The notes under the pieces were generated by a model. It saw only the letters and a list, made by a program, of their open reading frames with translations, did no database searches and was not told where the DNA came from. A stretch of 25,699 bases of DNA from Deltaproteobacteria bacterium RIFOXYA12_FULL_61_11 (GTDB lineage: Bacteria; Bdellovibrionota_F; JAHFAK01; YA12-FULL-61-11), in NCBI GenBank assembly GCA_001799195.1, contig MGSU01000309.1:19032-44730 (forward strand), in the 5' to 3' direction. Below are positions 1 to 6,649 of the stretch, piece by piece (positions within the stretch are counted from its first letter, which is position 1; every line of letters begins with the position of its first letter). A program made the translations under genes and the position numbers.

Positions 1-27
1 CTCGATGTACCCCGGTTGCCTTGAAGG

Positions 28-88
28 GGGGACAGGTCGTCCCCAAGTGGTTGCTCCCTGGGGTTCCTATGGGGCACTCAGGGCCCCT
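28..88. other. Two GC-rich inverted repeats at the left edge
   Basis: Two short stem-loops are visible. GGGGAC at 28-33 pairs with GTCCCC at 39-44 around a 5-nt loop. GGGGC at 72-76 pairs with GCCCC at 84-88 around a 7-nt loop. Neither is followed by a T-run, so they are not classic intrinsic terminators. They could mark the end of an unseen upstream gene or be part of a leader. The left 120 bases hold no convincing coding sequence. Confidence 0.3.
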
Positions 89-126
89 GGAAGAATACAG
101 CAGCTTGAAATAACTTGTAATATTTG

Positions 127-142
127 TGGCACAGGGCTTGCT
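127..142 (+). promoter_or_regulatory. Sigma54 (RpoN) promoter, -24/-12 type
   Basis: TGGCACAGGGCTTGCT matches the sigma54 consensus TGGCAC-R-N4-TTGC-W at every defined position. The invariant GG (128-129) and GC (140-141) are separated by exactly 10 nt. Transcription would start near 153, about 25 nt before the ATG at 178. Sigma54 promoters need an enhancer-binding activator. Flagellar genes are frequent targets, which fits the flagellar operon further along the window. Confidence 0.8.
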
Positions 143-177
143 TTGATCCGCCGCGATGTACGCATGACGAGGCAACC

Positions 178-384
178 ATGAAGGCGATCCAAGCACCACG
201 GCAGACCGGAAAGCTCATCAACCTCCAGGAGGTGCGGAGCAATCGGGGACGCGGGGACCGCATCCAAGACCTGCTTGATGCCTATAAGTTGAATATCGCT
301 GAGGCCTTGCGTGAATATCAAGCCGAGGTCAGGTCGAGCGTCGATGGTTTTATGGACGAACTCCGCTGCGGGGTGTCCTCCTGA
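178..384 (+). CDS. Small unknown protein under a sigma54 promoter (68 aa)
   Basis: I do not recognise this family. The start at 178 is chosen because GAGG at 169-172 lies 5 nt upstream and because it falls just after the predicted sigma54 transcription start. An in-frame ATG further upstream would place the start before the promoter. The protein has a polar, basic N-terminus (MKAIQAPRQTGKLINLQEV) and then a probably helical stretch rich in Leu, Ala, Glu and Arg, ending in a short tail with one Cys. There is no signal peptide or membrane segment. The size and promoter class would suit a small flagellar or regulatory factor, but no motif shows that. The next gene in the same direction lies 217 nt downstream. 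Confidence 0.6.
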   Translation: MKAIQAPRQTGKLINLQEVRSNRGRGDRIQDLLDAYKLNIAEALREYQAEVRSSVDGFMDELRCGVSS

Positions 385-601
385 ATTCCGCTCCGCTCTC
401 ACCCCGTCTTCGAGAATTTCCCTCACTGTGATAGCTAGGTTGACCCATCGTTGCCCCAATTTCTGCGACATGACCTTCCAGGTGTTTTGAAGGCACGGGT
501 GGATTCCCCCCTGCGGTGGGTTTGAGGCCGTGGGCTTGCCTCGGCTCGAAGAGGGTGTTACACCAAACCCCTGCTAACACGGACTCGACAGAGGTGAGAG
601 C

Positions 602-952
602 ATGAGCGAGCACCATGACGGGGAAGAACGCTCCGAGAAGGAAGACACCCCCTCAGCGGCCAAGACCAAGCAAGTAGCGGTACAGATCCAACTCGATCCT
701 CAGGTGGCACGGGGGACCTATGTCAACCTCGCGCTCATCAATTCCTCGGAGAACGAGTTCGTCCTCGACTTTGCCTTCGTCCAACCGCAAACCCCCAAGG
801 CCTCGGTGGCCAGCCGTGTCATCCTCGCCCCTCGTCAGGCCAAGCGTTTAGCCCACATGCTCACCGCTGCGGTCGAACGCTACGAACGGCATTTCGGGGT
901 CTTGGATGGTGCGGTCGACGGTGCTCAGCCGGAAGTGCGCGTACGGCACTAG
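602..952 (+). CDS. DUF3467-family protein (116 aa)
   Basis: The core, roughly residues 28-101, has the features I associate with DUF3467: a QIQLDPQVARGTYVNLALI stretch, then SENEFVLDF and FVQPQTPKASVASRVILAP, then an AKRLAHML helix ahead of a YERHFG segment. These small cytoplasmic proteins are widespread and have no established biochemical function. The N-terminal 25 residues are charged and probably disordered. The start is supported by GAGGTGA about 5 nt upstream. The gene converges on the minus-strand gene ending at 974, with only 21 nt between them. A partial sigma54-like match lies around 525-540 but is weak. Family assignment is from memory of the pattern. Confidence 0.85.
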   Translation: MSEHHDGEERSEKEDTPSAAKTKQVAVQIQLDPQVARGTYVNLALINSSENEFVLDFAFVQPQTPKASVASRVILAPRQAKRLAHMLTAAVERYERHFGVLDGAVDGAQPEVRVRH

Positions 953-973
953 TTCTGGATCTGGGGCACGAGC

Positions 974-1654
974 TCAGAACCTGCGACGGGTAGTTCGCTG
1001 GATGTGAGCGAGCTTCTGCATGCGGGAGAGTCGATAGAACCCCCGCGCTTCCTCAAACATCAGATGCCAGAGCTTTCCCAGGACGAACGTGCGTCGCAGA
1101 TGTCGGATATACGCATGAGCGAGCTGGTTGGAGCGCTGGTAGCGTTCCAATTCTTCCTCTTCCAAGTCGAGTTGCAGGGAAAAACGCTCGAAGAGCACGA
1201 GTTCGAGTGCCGTTAGGATGTTCTCGAAGGCCAGACCTTGAGTCAGCAGGTACTGACAGCAGAGGAGGTATTTGTCGATCTCTGCTTGGAGTTCCAAGTC
1301 GAAGTGTGAGAGTTGGCGGTCTTCGGCGTTCGACCAGAGTACGAGGACGAAGTGGCTGACTTCTTCGATGACGTTGAGTAGGGCGCTGAGAGTACCTGTT
1401 CCTAGGCGTTTTCGCGGATCCAGGTCCTGGAGGAGTTCGAGCCGGGAGGTGTGCAGATAAACGGCGAGGTCGAGGTGGCCGGGGATTTCCTCGCCGATCA
1501 GCAGCCGGTCTCGTTCGGGTCCGAGAGCCCCCTTGGTGAGGAGGGACAAGAGATGAGCGTCGATGACGTACGCACTGACCGGAACACCGGTATTGATACG
1601 ATAGAGGGCTTCGAGGTCCTGCTGGACCATGTCGACGATGGAAAGACCACGCAT
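974..1654 (-). CDS. Unknown helical protein downstream of the anti-sigma gene (226 aa)
   Basis: This is a soluble, mostly helical protein without signal peptide or membrane segment. It contains the conserved-looking core HLDLAVYLHTSRLELL, then GTLSALLNVIEEVSHFVLVLW and LSHFDLELQAEIDKYLL. The arrangement recalls a conserved bacterial hypothetical family, but I cannot name a function. The C-terminal third is Arg-rich and ends in a basic tail (QRTTRRRF). The ATG at 1654 is the first start after an in-frame stop. Its ribosome-binding site (GGAG) lies unusually close. It lies 93 nt after the anti-sigma gene on the same strand, so it could share the sigma/anti-sigma transcript. Confidence 0.75.
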   Translation of the reverse strand: MRGLSIVDMVQQDLEALYRINTGVPVSAYVIDAHLLSLLTKGALGPERDRLLIGEEIPGHLDLAVYLHTSRLELLQDLDPRKRLGTGTLSALLNVIEEVSHFVLVLWSNAEDRQLSHFDLELQAEIDKYLLCCQYLLTQGLAFENILTALELVLFERFSLQLDLEEEELERYQRSNQLAHAYIRHLRRTFVLGKLWHLMFEEARGFYRLSRMQKLAHIQRTTRRRF

Positions 1655-1747
1655 ACTCCAATACTACCGCGGGGGAACGCACGGGACAACCCTTAGACCA
1701 TTGGAGAACGAACTCTGGGACGTTGGAGTGCTCGGAACCGACCATTG

Positions 1748-2503
1748 TTAGTGGTTGGCGCGATATCCGGTGCGATAGATCCTCGCGGGAAGCTGCTCGT
1801 AAGATCGGCTGTCGGGGGGGAGGGCGTTCTGGTCGGAGTCTACGAGGCGATCCTCGAAGTGGCGTTGGCAATCCGCCACTTCCTGGGCCAAAAGCTCTTG
1901 ATCTTGCCAGGATCCGGGATGTCGGCGCAATCGGTCATAGGTGGCAAGGGCCTCTTTGTGGCGTCCGAGACGCCGATAACTCCTCGCTAGGGTGAGAGTC
2001 GCGAGATAATCGAGGGCCGGGTCGTCGGGAACCCCAGTAGAGAGGTACTGGGTGAGGCGGTGGATGGCGCGGTCATACCGTTGGTGCTGGTAGGCGTCGC
2101 GTCCGAAGGCAAGGAGCCTCAGTGGGTCCTCGCTCGTCGTCGCAGATCCTGCGGATAGGAGAGGTTTTTCTTCTTGGAAGTGGCCGAGCACAAAACCGAG
2201 GCCCAGGAGGACCATGGCCGCGCTGGCCAGACCGGCGAGGCGGAAGGAGCGTAACGCCGGGGTCGCTTTCGCGCGCCGACGGGTTTCGAGGATCGCGGCG
2301 TTGAGTATGGCGCGCTCGGAGAAAGGAGAAGGAGAAAGGTCGGGTTCGGCGCTCAGGTGCTGCTCGATGCTGAGCAGGGTCGCATAATGGGCCCTACAGG
2401 CAGCGCATTCGTCGAGGTGCTGGTGCAGGGAGAACCGAGCTGTGGGACGGAGTTCTTCGCTCCGTTCCTGCAACATCAGTGCCTTGCTCTGTTCGCAGTT
2501 CAT
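1748..2503 (-). CDS. Zinc-finger anti-sigma factor with TPR-like periplasmic domain (251 aa)
   Basis: Residues 1-45 form a ZAS-type anti-sigma domain. An early Cys (MNCEQ) is followed by the zinc motif H29-x3-C33-x2-C36. This domain binds ECF sigma factors and keeps them at the membrane. Residues about 89-109 (LAGLASAAMVLLGLGFVLG) form a single transmembrane helix. The C-terminal domain, about residues 125-220, has TPR-like helical pairs (for example ALDYLATLTLARSYRRLG followed by KEALATYDRL), so it probably senses a protein or peptide signal outside the membrane. The ATG overlaps the stop codon of the sigma gene by 4 nt (ATGA), indicating translational coupling. The TPR sensor fusion is less common than a plain ZAS-TM protein. 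Confidence 0.88.
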   Translation of the reverse strand: MNCEQSKALMLQERSEELRPTARFSLHQHLDECAACRAHYATLLSIEQHLSAEPDLSPSPFSERAILNAAILETRRRAKATPALRSFRLAGLASAAMVLLGLGFVLGHFQEEKPLLSAGSATTSEDPLRLLAFGRDAYQHQRYDRAIHRLTQYLSTGVPDDPALDYLATLTLARSYRRLGRHKEALATYDRLRRHPGSWQDQELLAQEVADCQRHFEDRLVDSDQNALPPDSRSYEQLPARIYRTGYRANH

Positions 2504-3129
2504 GGTTGTCCTCCGGGATCAGCAGTGGAGAGGTCCCCTTTGCACGGGACGTCTTTGGCCGTCAGTTGGCGGGAGAGACTTTCGATGGCATAACGGTAGC
2601 GGCTCTTGGCCGTATTCTCACCGGTGCCGGTGACACGTGCGATCTCTTTGAACGGCATGTCGGAGCGCAACCGCAGGTACACGACCTCGCGCTGCTCGGC
2701 CGGCAGTCCGGTGACCAGGGACGAGACGAGGTCGCGTTGTTCCTGCTCCAGGAGGAGACGTTCGGGATCGTCTCCGAGTGACCCACGGGCGGGCAAGGGG
2801 ACGACCGTCTCATCGTCGAGAGAGCGTTCGAACACGCCTCGCCTCCGACGGAAGTGGTCGATACAGACGTTACGGGCGATGGTATAGAGGTAGGTGGAGA
2901 ACTTGGCCGAACGCAGGTAGGATCCGAAGCGCTTGACCCGCACGAGGCGGAGAAAGGTTTCCTGGAAGAGTTCTTCGGCCGTCTCTCGATCGTTGCCGAC
3001 CATGGTGCGCAGGAACGAATAGATCCTGCGCCGGTAGCGGCGCATCAATTCGGCGAAGGCCTCGACTTCACCCGCTATATAGAGTTCCATCAACTCTTCA
3101 TCGGTATAGGATGTCTGGTCACTCAGCAT
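2500..3129 (-). CDS. ECF-type RNA polymerase sigma factor (209 aa)
   Basis: Sigma region 2 covers about residues 22-98, with ELFQETFLRLVRV and FSTYLYTIARNVCIDHFRRRR, the classic region 2.2-2.4 core and DNA-contacting helix. Sigma region 4 covers about residues 133-192, with LPAEQREVVYLRLRSDMPF and a helix-turn-helix (FKEIARVTGTGENTAKSRYRYA). Regions 1 and 3 are missing, as in ECF sigmas. The protein directs RNA polymerase to its own regulon and is presumably held inactive by the anti-sigma factor encoded next, whose start overlaps this stop. The gene is divergent from the rpmH operon across a 151-nt gap that contains a GGAAC palindrome. The ECF subgroup cannot be assigned by eye. Confidence 0.92.
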   Translation of the reverse strand: MLSDQTSYTDEELMELYIAGEVEAFAELMRRYRRRIYSFLRTMVGNDRETAEELFQETFLRLVRVKRFGSYLRSAKFSTYLYTIARNVCIDHFRRRRGVFERSLDDETVVPLPARGSLGDDPERLLLEQEQRDLVSSLVTGLPAEQREVVYLRLRSDMPFKEIARVTGTGENTAKSRYRYAIESLSRQLTAKDVPCKGDLSTADPGGQP

Positions 3130-3195
3130 GGTTCGTCCCGGCGACTGCGAGATGTGCGGTGCAACGCGGTGTCCAGGGGAAAGTTCTGCACCCAG

Positions 3196-3207
3196 GGAAC
3201 GCGTTCC
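3196..3207. promoter_or_regulatory. GGAACGCGTTCC palindrome in the sigma/rpmH divergent region
   Basis: A perfect 12-bp palindrome lies between the divergent sigma gene and rpmH. Each half carries GGAAC, the usual -35 core of many ECF sigma promoters, one on each strand. Read on the minus strand it sits about 75 nt upstream of the sigma start, where an autoregulatory promoter could lie. I do not see a convincing -10 partner at the right distance. It could instead be an operator. Confidence 0.35.
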
Positions 3208-3225
3208 ATCCAGGTCCCAATCTAC

Positions 3226-3254
3226 TTGACATCTTTCGGGGTGCCAAGTATAGA
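3226..3254 (+). promoter_or_regulatory. Sigma70 promoter of the rpmH operon
   Basis: TTGACA at 3226-3231 is a perfect -35, separated by exactly 17 nt from TATAGA at 3249-3254, a 5/6 match to the -10 consensus. Transcription would begin near 3261, about 20 nt ahead of rpmH. This is a strong housekeeping-type promoter and probably drives the run of genes through mnmE. Confidence 0.85.
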
Positions 3255-3280
3255 GCCCCGAGTCGTCATGAGGTGGAACG

Positions 3281-3430
3281 ATGAAACGGACCTATCAGCC
3301 GAGCCGGATCAAGAAGCGCCGGACCCATGGGTTCCTTGCCCGCATGAGCAGCCAGGGCGGGCGTAAGGTGTTGAGCCGCCGTCGCCGCAAAGGACGTAAG
3401 GTTCTGGTGCCGACAACGTACAAGAAGTAG
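3281..3430 (+). CDS. rpmH: Ribosomal protein L34 (49 aa)
   Basis: The product is the small basic protein L34 of the large ribosomal subunit. It begins [20 protein letters not shown], continues [19 protein letters not shown] and ends in a short LVPTTYKK extension. Nearly all conserved L34 positions are present, including the TYQPS start and the GGRKVL-RRRRKGR core. The 49-residue length is within the family range (44-50). The ribosome-binding site GAGGTGG ends about 6 nt upstream. It is the first gene of the rpmH-rnpA-yidD-yidC-khpB-mnmE block, often found near the chromosomal origin, although dnaA and dnaN are not visible here. Confidence 0.97.
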   Translation: MKRTYQPSRIKKRRTHGFLARMSSQGGRKVLSRRRRKGRKVLVPTTYKK

Positions 3431-3808
3431 GTGGACGAGCGTCTCGGCCGAGAGCGTAGAATACGCAGTCGCAAAGACATCCGTCTCGTCTTCGCCCGCG
3501 GGAGATCCCTTTATAGAGGTAGGGTACTCACGGTACTGATGGTACCCCGAGAGGGCGACGGTCGCTGTGCCGTCGTCGTGGGCAAGAAATCGGGCAAGGC
3601 TCATGAACGCAACAGGATCAAGAGGGTGACCCGAGAGTTCTACCGACGCTGCAGAACCCTCTTCCCCGGCCTGGATCTCGTCTTCCAGGTCAAGGCTAGG
3701 CGTCCCGTCGATGAGGCCCTCCTGGCCGAGGACCTGAGAGAAACCACGCAGCGGGCTGGCGACGTTGTCCGGAAGCCGATGCCAGAGCACAGGAGCACCG
3801 ACGACTGA
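3431..3808 (+). CDS. rnpA: Ribonuclease P protein component (125 aa)
   Basis: RnpA binds the RNase P RNA and helps it mature the 5' ends of tRNAs. The family signature is clear: [20 protein letters not shown] near the N-terminus, then [20 protein letters not shown], which matches the conserved RNR motif, and [10 protein letters not shown]. The GTG start directly abuts the TAG stop of rpmH with no spacer, so translation is probably coupled. No independent Shine-Dalgarno sequence is obvious because that region encodes the end of L34. Length is typical. The C-terminal tail after about residue 105 is polar and poorly conserved. Confidence 0.95.
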   Translation: MDERLGRERRIRSRKDIRLVFARGRSLYRGRVLTVLMVPREGDGRCAVVVGKKSGKAHERNRIKRVTREFYRRCRTLFPGLDLVFQVKARRPVDEALLAEDLRETTQRAGDVVRKPMPEHRSTDD

Positions 3809-3809
3809 T

Positions 3810-4022
3810 ATGGGAGCGCACGTGGCCATTGCCCTGATCCGGGCGTACCGCCTCTTGCTCTCTCCGCTCCTGCCGCGCTCCTGTCGGTTCCACCCGACCT
3901 GTTCCCGGTATGCACTCGAGTGTTTCGAACGTTTCGGCTTTTTCACCGCGCTGGGCAAGACACTGCATCGACTCCTCCGATGCCATCCGTTCCATCCCGG
4001 CGGCCATGACCCGGTGACCTGA
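3810..4022 (+). CDS. yidD: Membrane protein insertion efficiency factor YidD (70 aa)
   Basis: YidD is a small membrane-associated protein, encoded between rnpA and yidC in most bacteria, that assists YidC-dependent insertion. The family core is complete: [36 protein letters not shown], and the C-terminal [13 protein letters not shown]. The ATG at 3810 follows the rnpA stop by 1 nt. An AGGAG at 3791-3795 is somewhat far upstream. A GTG at 3822, preceded by GGGAG, is a possible alternative and would remove four residues. A still earlier in-frame start inside rnpA is unlikely because family members begin just before the ALIR helix. Confidence 0.92.
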   Translation: MGAHVAIALIRAYRLLLSPLLPRSCRFHPTCSRYALECFERFGFFTALGKTLHRLLRCHPFHPGGHDPVT

Positions 4023-4035
4023 CAAAAGGAAGGCG

Positions 4036-5634
4036 ATGGATCAGAAGACCTTGTTGGCGATAGTGCTCTGCGTGATCATCTGGATCGTCTTCATGCCCTC
4101 TCCTTCACCTCGTCCGCCGCAACCCGCGAATACCTCTGCCCCCGCAGCCGCGTCTCCAGAAGCCGAGGCAGTGCTCGCTCCTCATCCGACCGAGGTCCAG
4201 CCGGCTCCGAGTACTATCGAGGACCGGGTATTCACCCTGAGGAACGATCGGCAAGAAGTGGAGGTAGGCAGCATCGGTGGGCGCATCCTGAGAGTACGGC
4301 TCAAGGATTTCGCAACCGAACTCGGCAAAGAAACTCGCGTTGTTCTGGACTATGGTAGCGGAAGCGAGGTGCAACGCCCCTTGAACTGGGTCTTCAAATT
4401 GGATCAGGGCGATAGGATCGTGCGCTTGCGCAACCTCGGTTATGTCGTGAGGACCGAGGAACCTGACCACGCCGTCCTCGAGTACGATTTCGAAGGCCTA
4501 TTGACCTTCACCAAACGCTTGGCCCTGGTCGGGGATTACGGGGTCCGCGAGACCATCGACATTGCGAACCACACCTCGGGAGACGTGAGGATTGTGGCCG
4601 AGTGTCCCCTGCATTACGAATTACCGGCCACTCCGCAATCCAGCGGTGGTTGCATGCGCATGATGGGTCAAGTCCCCGACATACCGAACCTGGTGGTGCG
4701 GGTCAACGAGACCATCGAGCGCGCCGAACTCGCCTCGTTGGAGGCGACGCGGCACTTCGAGGGGCGGGTCGGTTGGATGGGAGTGGACAGCAAGTATTTC
4801 CTCTCGGTCATTCGCCCTACCCTGCCTTTGGCCCAGAGTCTGGAGTTCACCAAAGAGGGAAACCGGGTGAGCGGGTTGTTGCGCTACGGTCAGCGCGACC
4901 TGTTGCCCGGACAGCAGGTCCAGTTCGAGACCTCGATGTGGGCCGGTCCGAAAGAGATCGAGAGATTGCAGACCCTCGGCGATAACCTCGAGGCGACGAT
5001 CGACCTCGGGGACTGGCTCGGTCCCCTCGCACGACCCATTCTCAAGCTGCTCCGCTGGATCCACAGCATCGTCCCCAATTATGGTCTGGCCATCATCCTC
5101 CTGACCATCCTGGTCAAATTGCTGCTCTTCCCGCTCAATGTGAAACAATACAAATCGATGAAGGCGATGCAGAAGTTGCAGCCTGAAATCAAACTGTTGC
5201 GTGAGCGTTTTCAAGACAGCAAGGAAAAGCTCAATGCCGAGATGATGGACCTGTTCAAGCGGCACAAGGTCAACCCCATGGGCGGGTGTCTGCCGCTCCT
5301 CTTGCAGATGCCCATCTTCTTCGCCCTCTACCGGGTGTTGTTCAACTCGATCGAGCTCCGCCACGAACCCTTCGCCTTCTGGATCGTGGACCTCAGCTCT
5401 CCCGACCAGTACTTCATCTCGCCGTTGCTCATGGGCGTCATGATGTTCATCCAGCAACGCATGACCCCGACCACCACCATGGATCCGACCCAGGCAAAGA
5501 TGCTGCAGTTCATGCCGGTGATCTTCACCCTCTTCATGCTCGCGTTGCCGTCCGGGTTGGTCATCTACATCTTGACCAACACCATGGTGTCCATCCTCCA
5601 ACAGTGGTGGATCAACAAACGAGTGACCGTCTGA
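4036..5634 (+). CDS. yidC: Membrane protein insertase YidC (532 aa)
   Basis: YidC inserts and folds inner-membrane proteins, alone or with SecYEG. The N-terminal helix is about residues 4-20 (KTLLAIVLCVIIWIVF), followed by a Pro/Ala-rich linker and a large periplasmic beta-domain to about residue 330. The conserved Oxa1-type core follows, with transmembrane segments including YGLAIILLTILVKLLLFPL, the cytoplasmic KQYKSMKAMQKLQPEIK hairpin, GGCLPLLLQMPIFFALYRVL, and C-terminal helices ending near LVIYILTNTMVSILQQW. The long periplasmic domain is the diderm form, as opposed to Gram-positive SpoIIIJ. A good ribosome-binding site (AGGAAGG) precedes the ATG. The gene lies 13 nt after yidD and 31 nt before khpB. 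Confidence 0.97.
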   Translation: MDQKTLLAIVLCVIIWIVFMPSPSPRPPQPANTSAPAAASPEAEAVLAPHPTEVQPAPSTIEDRVFTLRNDRQEVEVGSIGGRILRVRLKDFATELGKETRVVLDYGSGSEVQRPLNWVFKLDQGDRIVRLRNLGYVVRTEEPDHAVLEYDFEGLLTFTKRLALVGDYGVRETIDIANHTSGDVRIVAECPLHYELPATPQSSGGCMRMMGQVPDIPNLVVRVNETIERAELASLEATRHFEGRVGWMGVDSKYFLSVIRPTLPLAQSLEFTKEGNRVSGLLRYGQRDLLPGQQVQFETSMWAGPKEIERLQTLGDNLEATIDLGDWLGPLARPILKLLRWIHSIVPNYGLAIILLTILVKLLLFPLNVKQYKSMKAMQKLQPEIKLLRERFQDSKEKLNAEMMDLFKRHKVNPMGGCLPLLLQMPIFFALYRVLFNSIELRHEPFAFWIVDLSSPDQYFISPLLMGVMMFIQQRMTPTTTMDPTQAKMLQFMPVIFTLFMLALPSGLVIYILTNTMVSILQQWWINKRVTV

Positions 5635-5665
5635 CAGAACGACCTAGCAGACCAGGAGGCATAGC

Positions 5666-6649
5666 ATGAATCCCTACGACGACGCTGGAGAACCCAGCAT
5701 GGAATTCGAGGCCAAGACTCTCGAGGACGCGGTTCGCAAGGCCTCCGCCCACTATGGGGTGGACAAGGATCGACTCGAGGTCACGGTACTCGAGAACACC
5801 CGACGCATCTTCAACATCATGGGCGGCTCCAAGGTTAAGATCAAGGTTCGGCTCAAAGGCCAGTCCCAGCAGTCAGCGACCCCGGCTTCCGGAACCGGTG
5901 GGCGGATCGAGGAGGCCGAACCAGAGGACCTTCGGAACCTACCGGAGGAGGACGAGCCCGAAGAGTTGGGACCTTCTCAGGATCTGCACTCTCAGGCCTA
6001 TCGTTTTCCCGAGGATGATCTGCCAAGGCGTTCAGAGCGTCGTCCGTACCGGGATCCCCAGGAAGAGCGTCCCCACAGGCCTTTACCGGTCGAAGCCGAG
6101 GCGGGCCCCTGGGTACCCGCTACACCCCCCGGCAAGGCTGTCGAGGTGCTCCAGACCATCGCCCGCAATATTGATCCTCAGGCCCAGATTCGTTGGCGTG
6201 AAGCCGAGGAAACCACGGAATTGGAAATCATCACCGACCGGGGCGGCTTGTTCATAGGGAAGAACGGCGAGACGCTGGCCGCTCTGCAATTCGTCATCAA
6301 TAAGATCTTGATGCAAGCCGCCGGGGGGGAACTGCAGAAAAAGGTTCTCATCGATACGCAGGGGTATAGGGAGCGTCGGCGGAACAGCCTGATCGGTCTC
6401 GCGCTGAAAACCAAGCGCAAGGTCGTACGAGCGGGCAGGGAGTGCTTCCTCGACGTGACGAATTCCTACGAACGCTGGATCATCCACAATTATCTCCTCA
6501 ACGATGCCGAGGTTGGTACGCGCAGCGAAGGAGAAGGCAACGAACGCCGGTTGGTCATTTATCCCAAGCATCCGGGTGAGGGTGGAGCACAACCCGACTC
6601 ATCAGGGGAGGACTCCGAGGAACAGCAGGGGAAGGACGAGGTATGTTGA
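5666..6649 (+). CDS. khpB: KhpB/Jag RNA-binding protein (327 aa)
   Basis: This protein has three modules. A Jag-N domain lies at about residues 12-62 (MEFEAKTLEDAVRKASAHYG, then RRIFNIMGGSKVKIKVRL). A KH domain lies at about 175-220, with the RNA-binding GxxG loop GKNG at 198-201. An R3H domain lies at about 232-300 (YRERRRNSLIGLALKTKRK and later RRLVIYPKHPG). Between Jag-N and KH is an acidic, proline-rich linker of about 100 residues that is probably disordered. The C-terminus is an acidic tail. KhpB binds many RNAs, often with KhpA, and has been linked to cell-division and envelope control in Firmicutes. The start follows AGGAGG at 5654-5659. The stop overlaps the mnmE start by 7 nt. Confidence 0.93.
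   Translation: MNPYDDAGEPSMEFEAKTLEDAVRKASAHYGVDKDRLEVTVLENTRRIFNIMGGSKVKIKVRLKGQSQQSATPASGTGGRIEEAEPEDLRNLPEEDEPEELGPSQDLHSQAYRFPEDDLPRRSERRPYRDPQEERPHRPLPVEAEAGPWVPATPPGKAVEVLQTIARNIDPQAQIRWREAEETTELEIITDRGGLFIGKNGETLAALQFVINKILMQAAGGELQKKVLIDTQGYRERRRNSLIGLALKTKRKVVRAGRECFLDVTNSYERWIIHNYLLNDAEVGTRSEGEGNERRLVIYPKHPGEGGAQPDSSGEDSEEQQGKDEVC

Noticed and set aside
525-540. Second sigma54-like match (GG-N10-GC with TTGC) ahead of the DUF3467 gene
   Set aside because: Only the core dinucleotides and TTGC fit; at least five defined consensus positions mismatch and it lies about 60 nt from the start codon.
952-980. GTTCTG/CAGAAC inverted repeat between the convergent genes as a bidirectional terminator
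   Set aside because: The stem is 6 bp with a 17-nt loop and no T-run on either strand, so there is too little to call a terminator.
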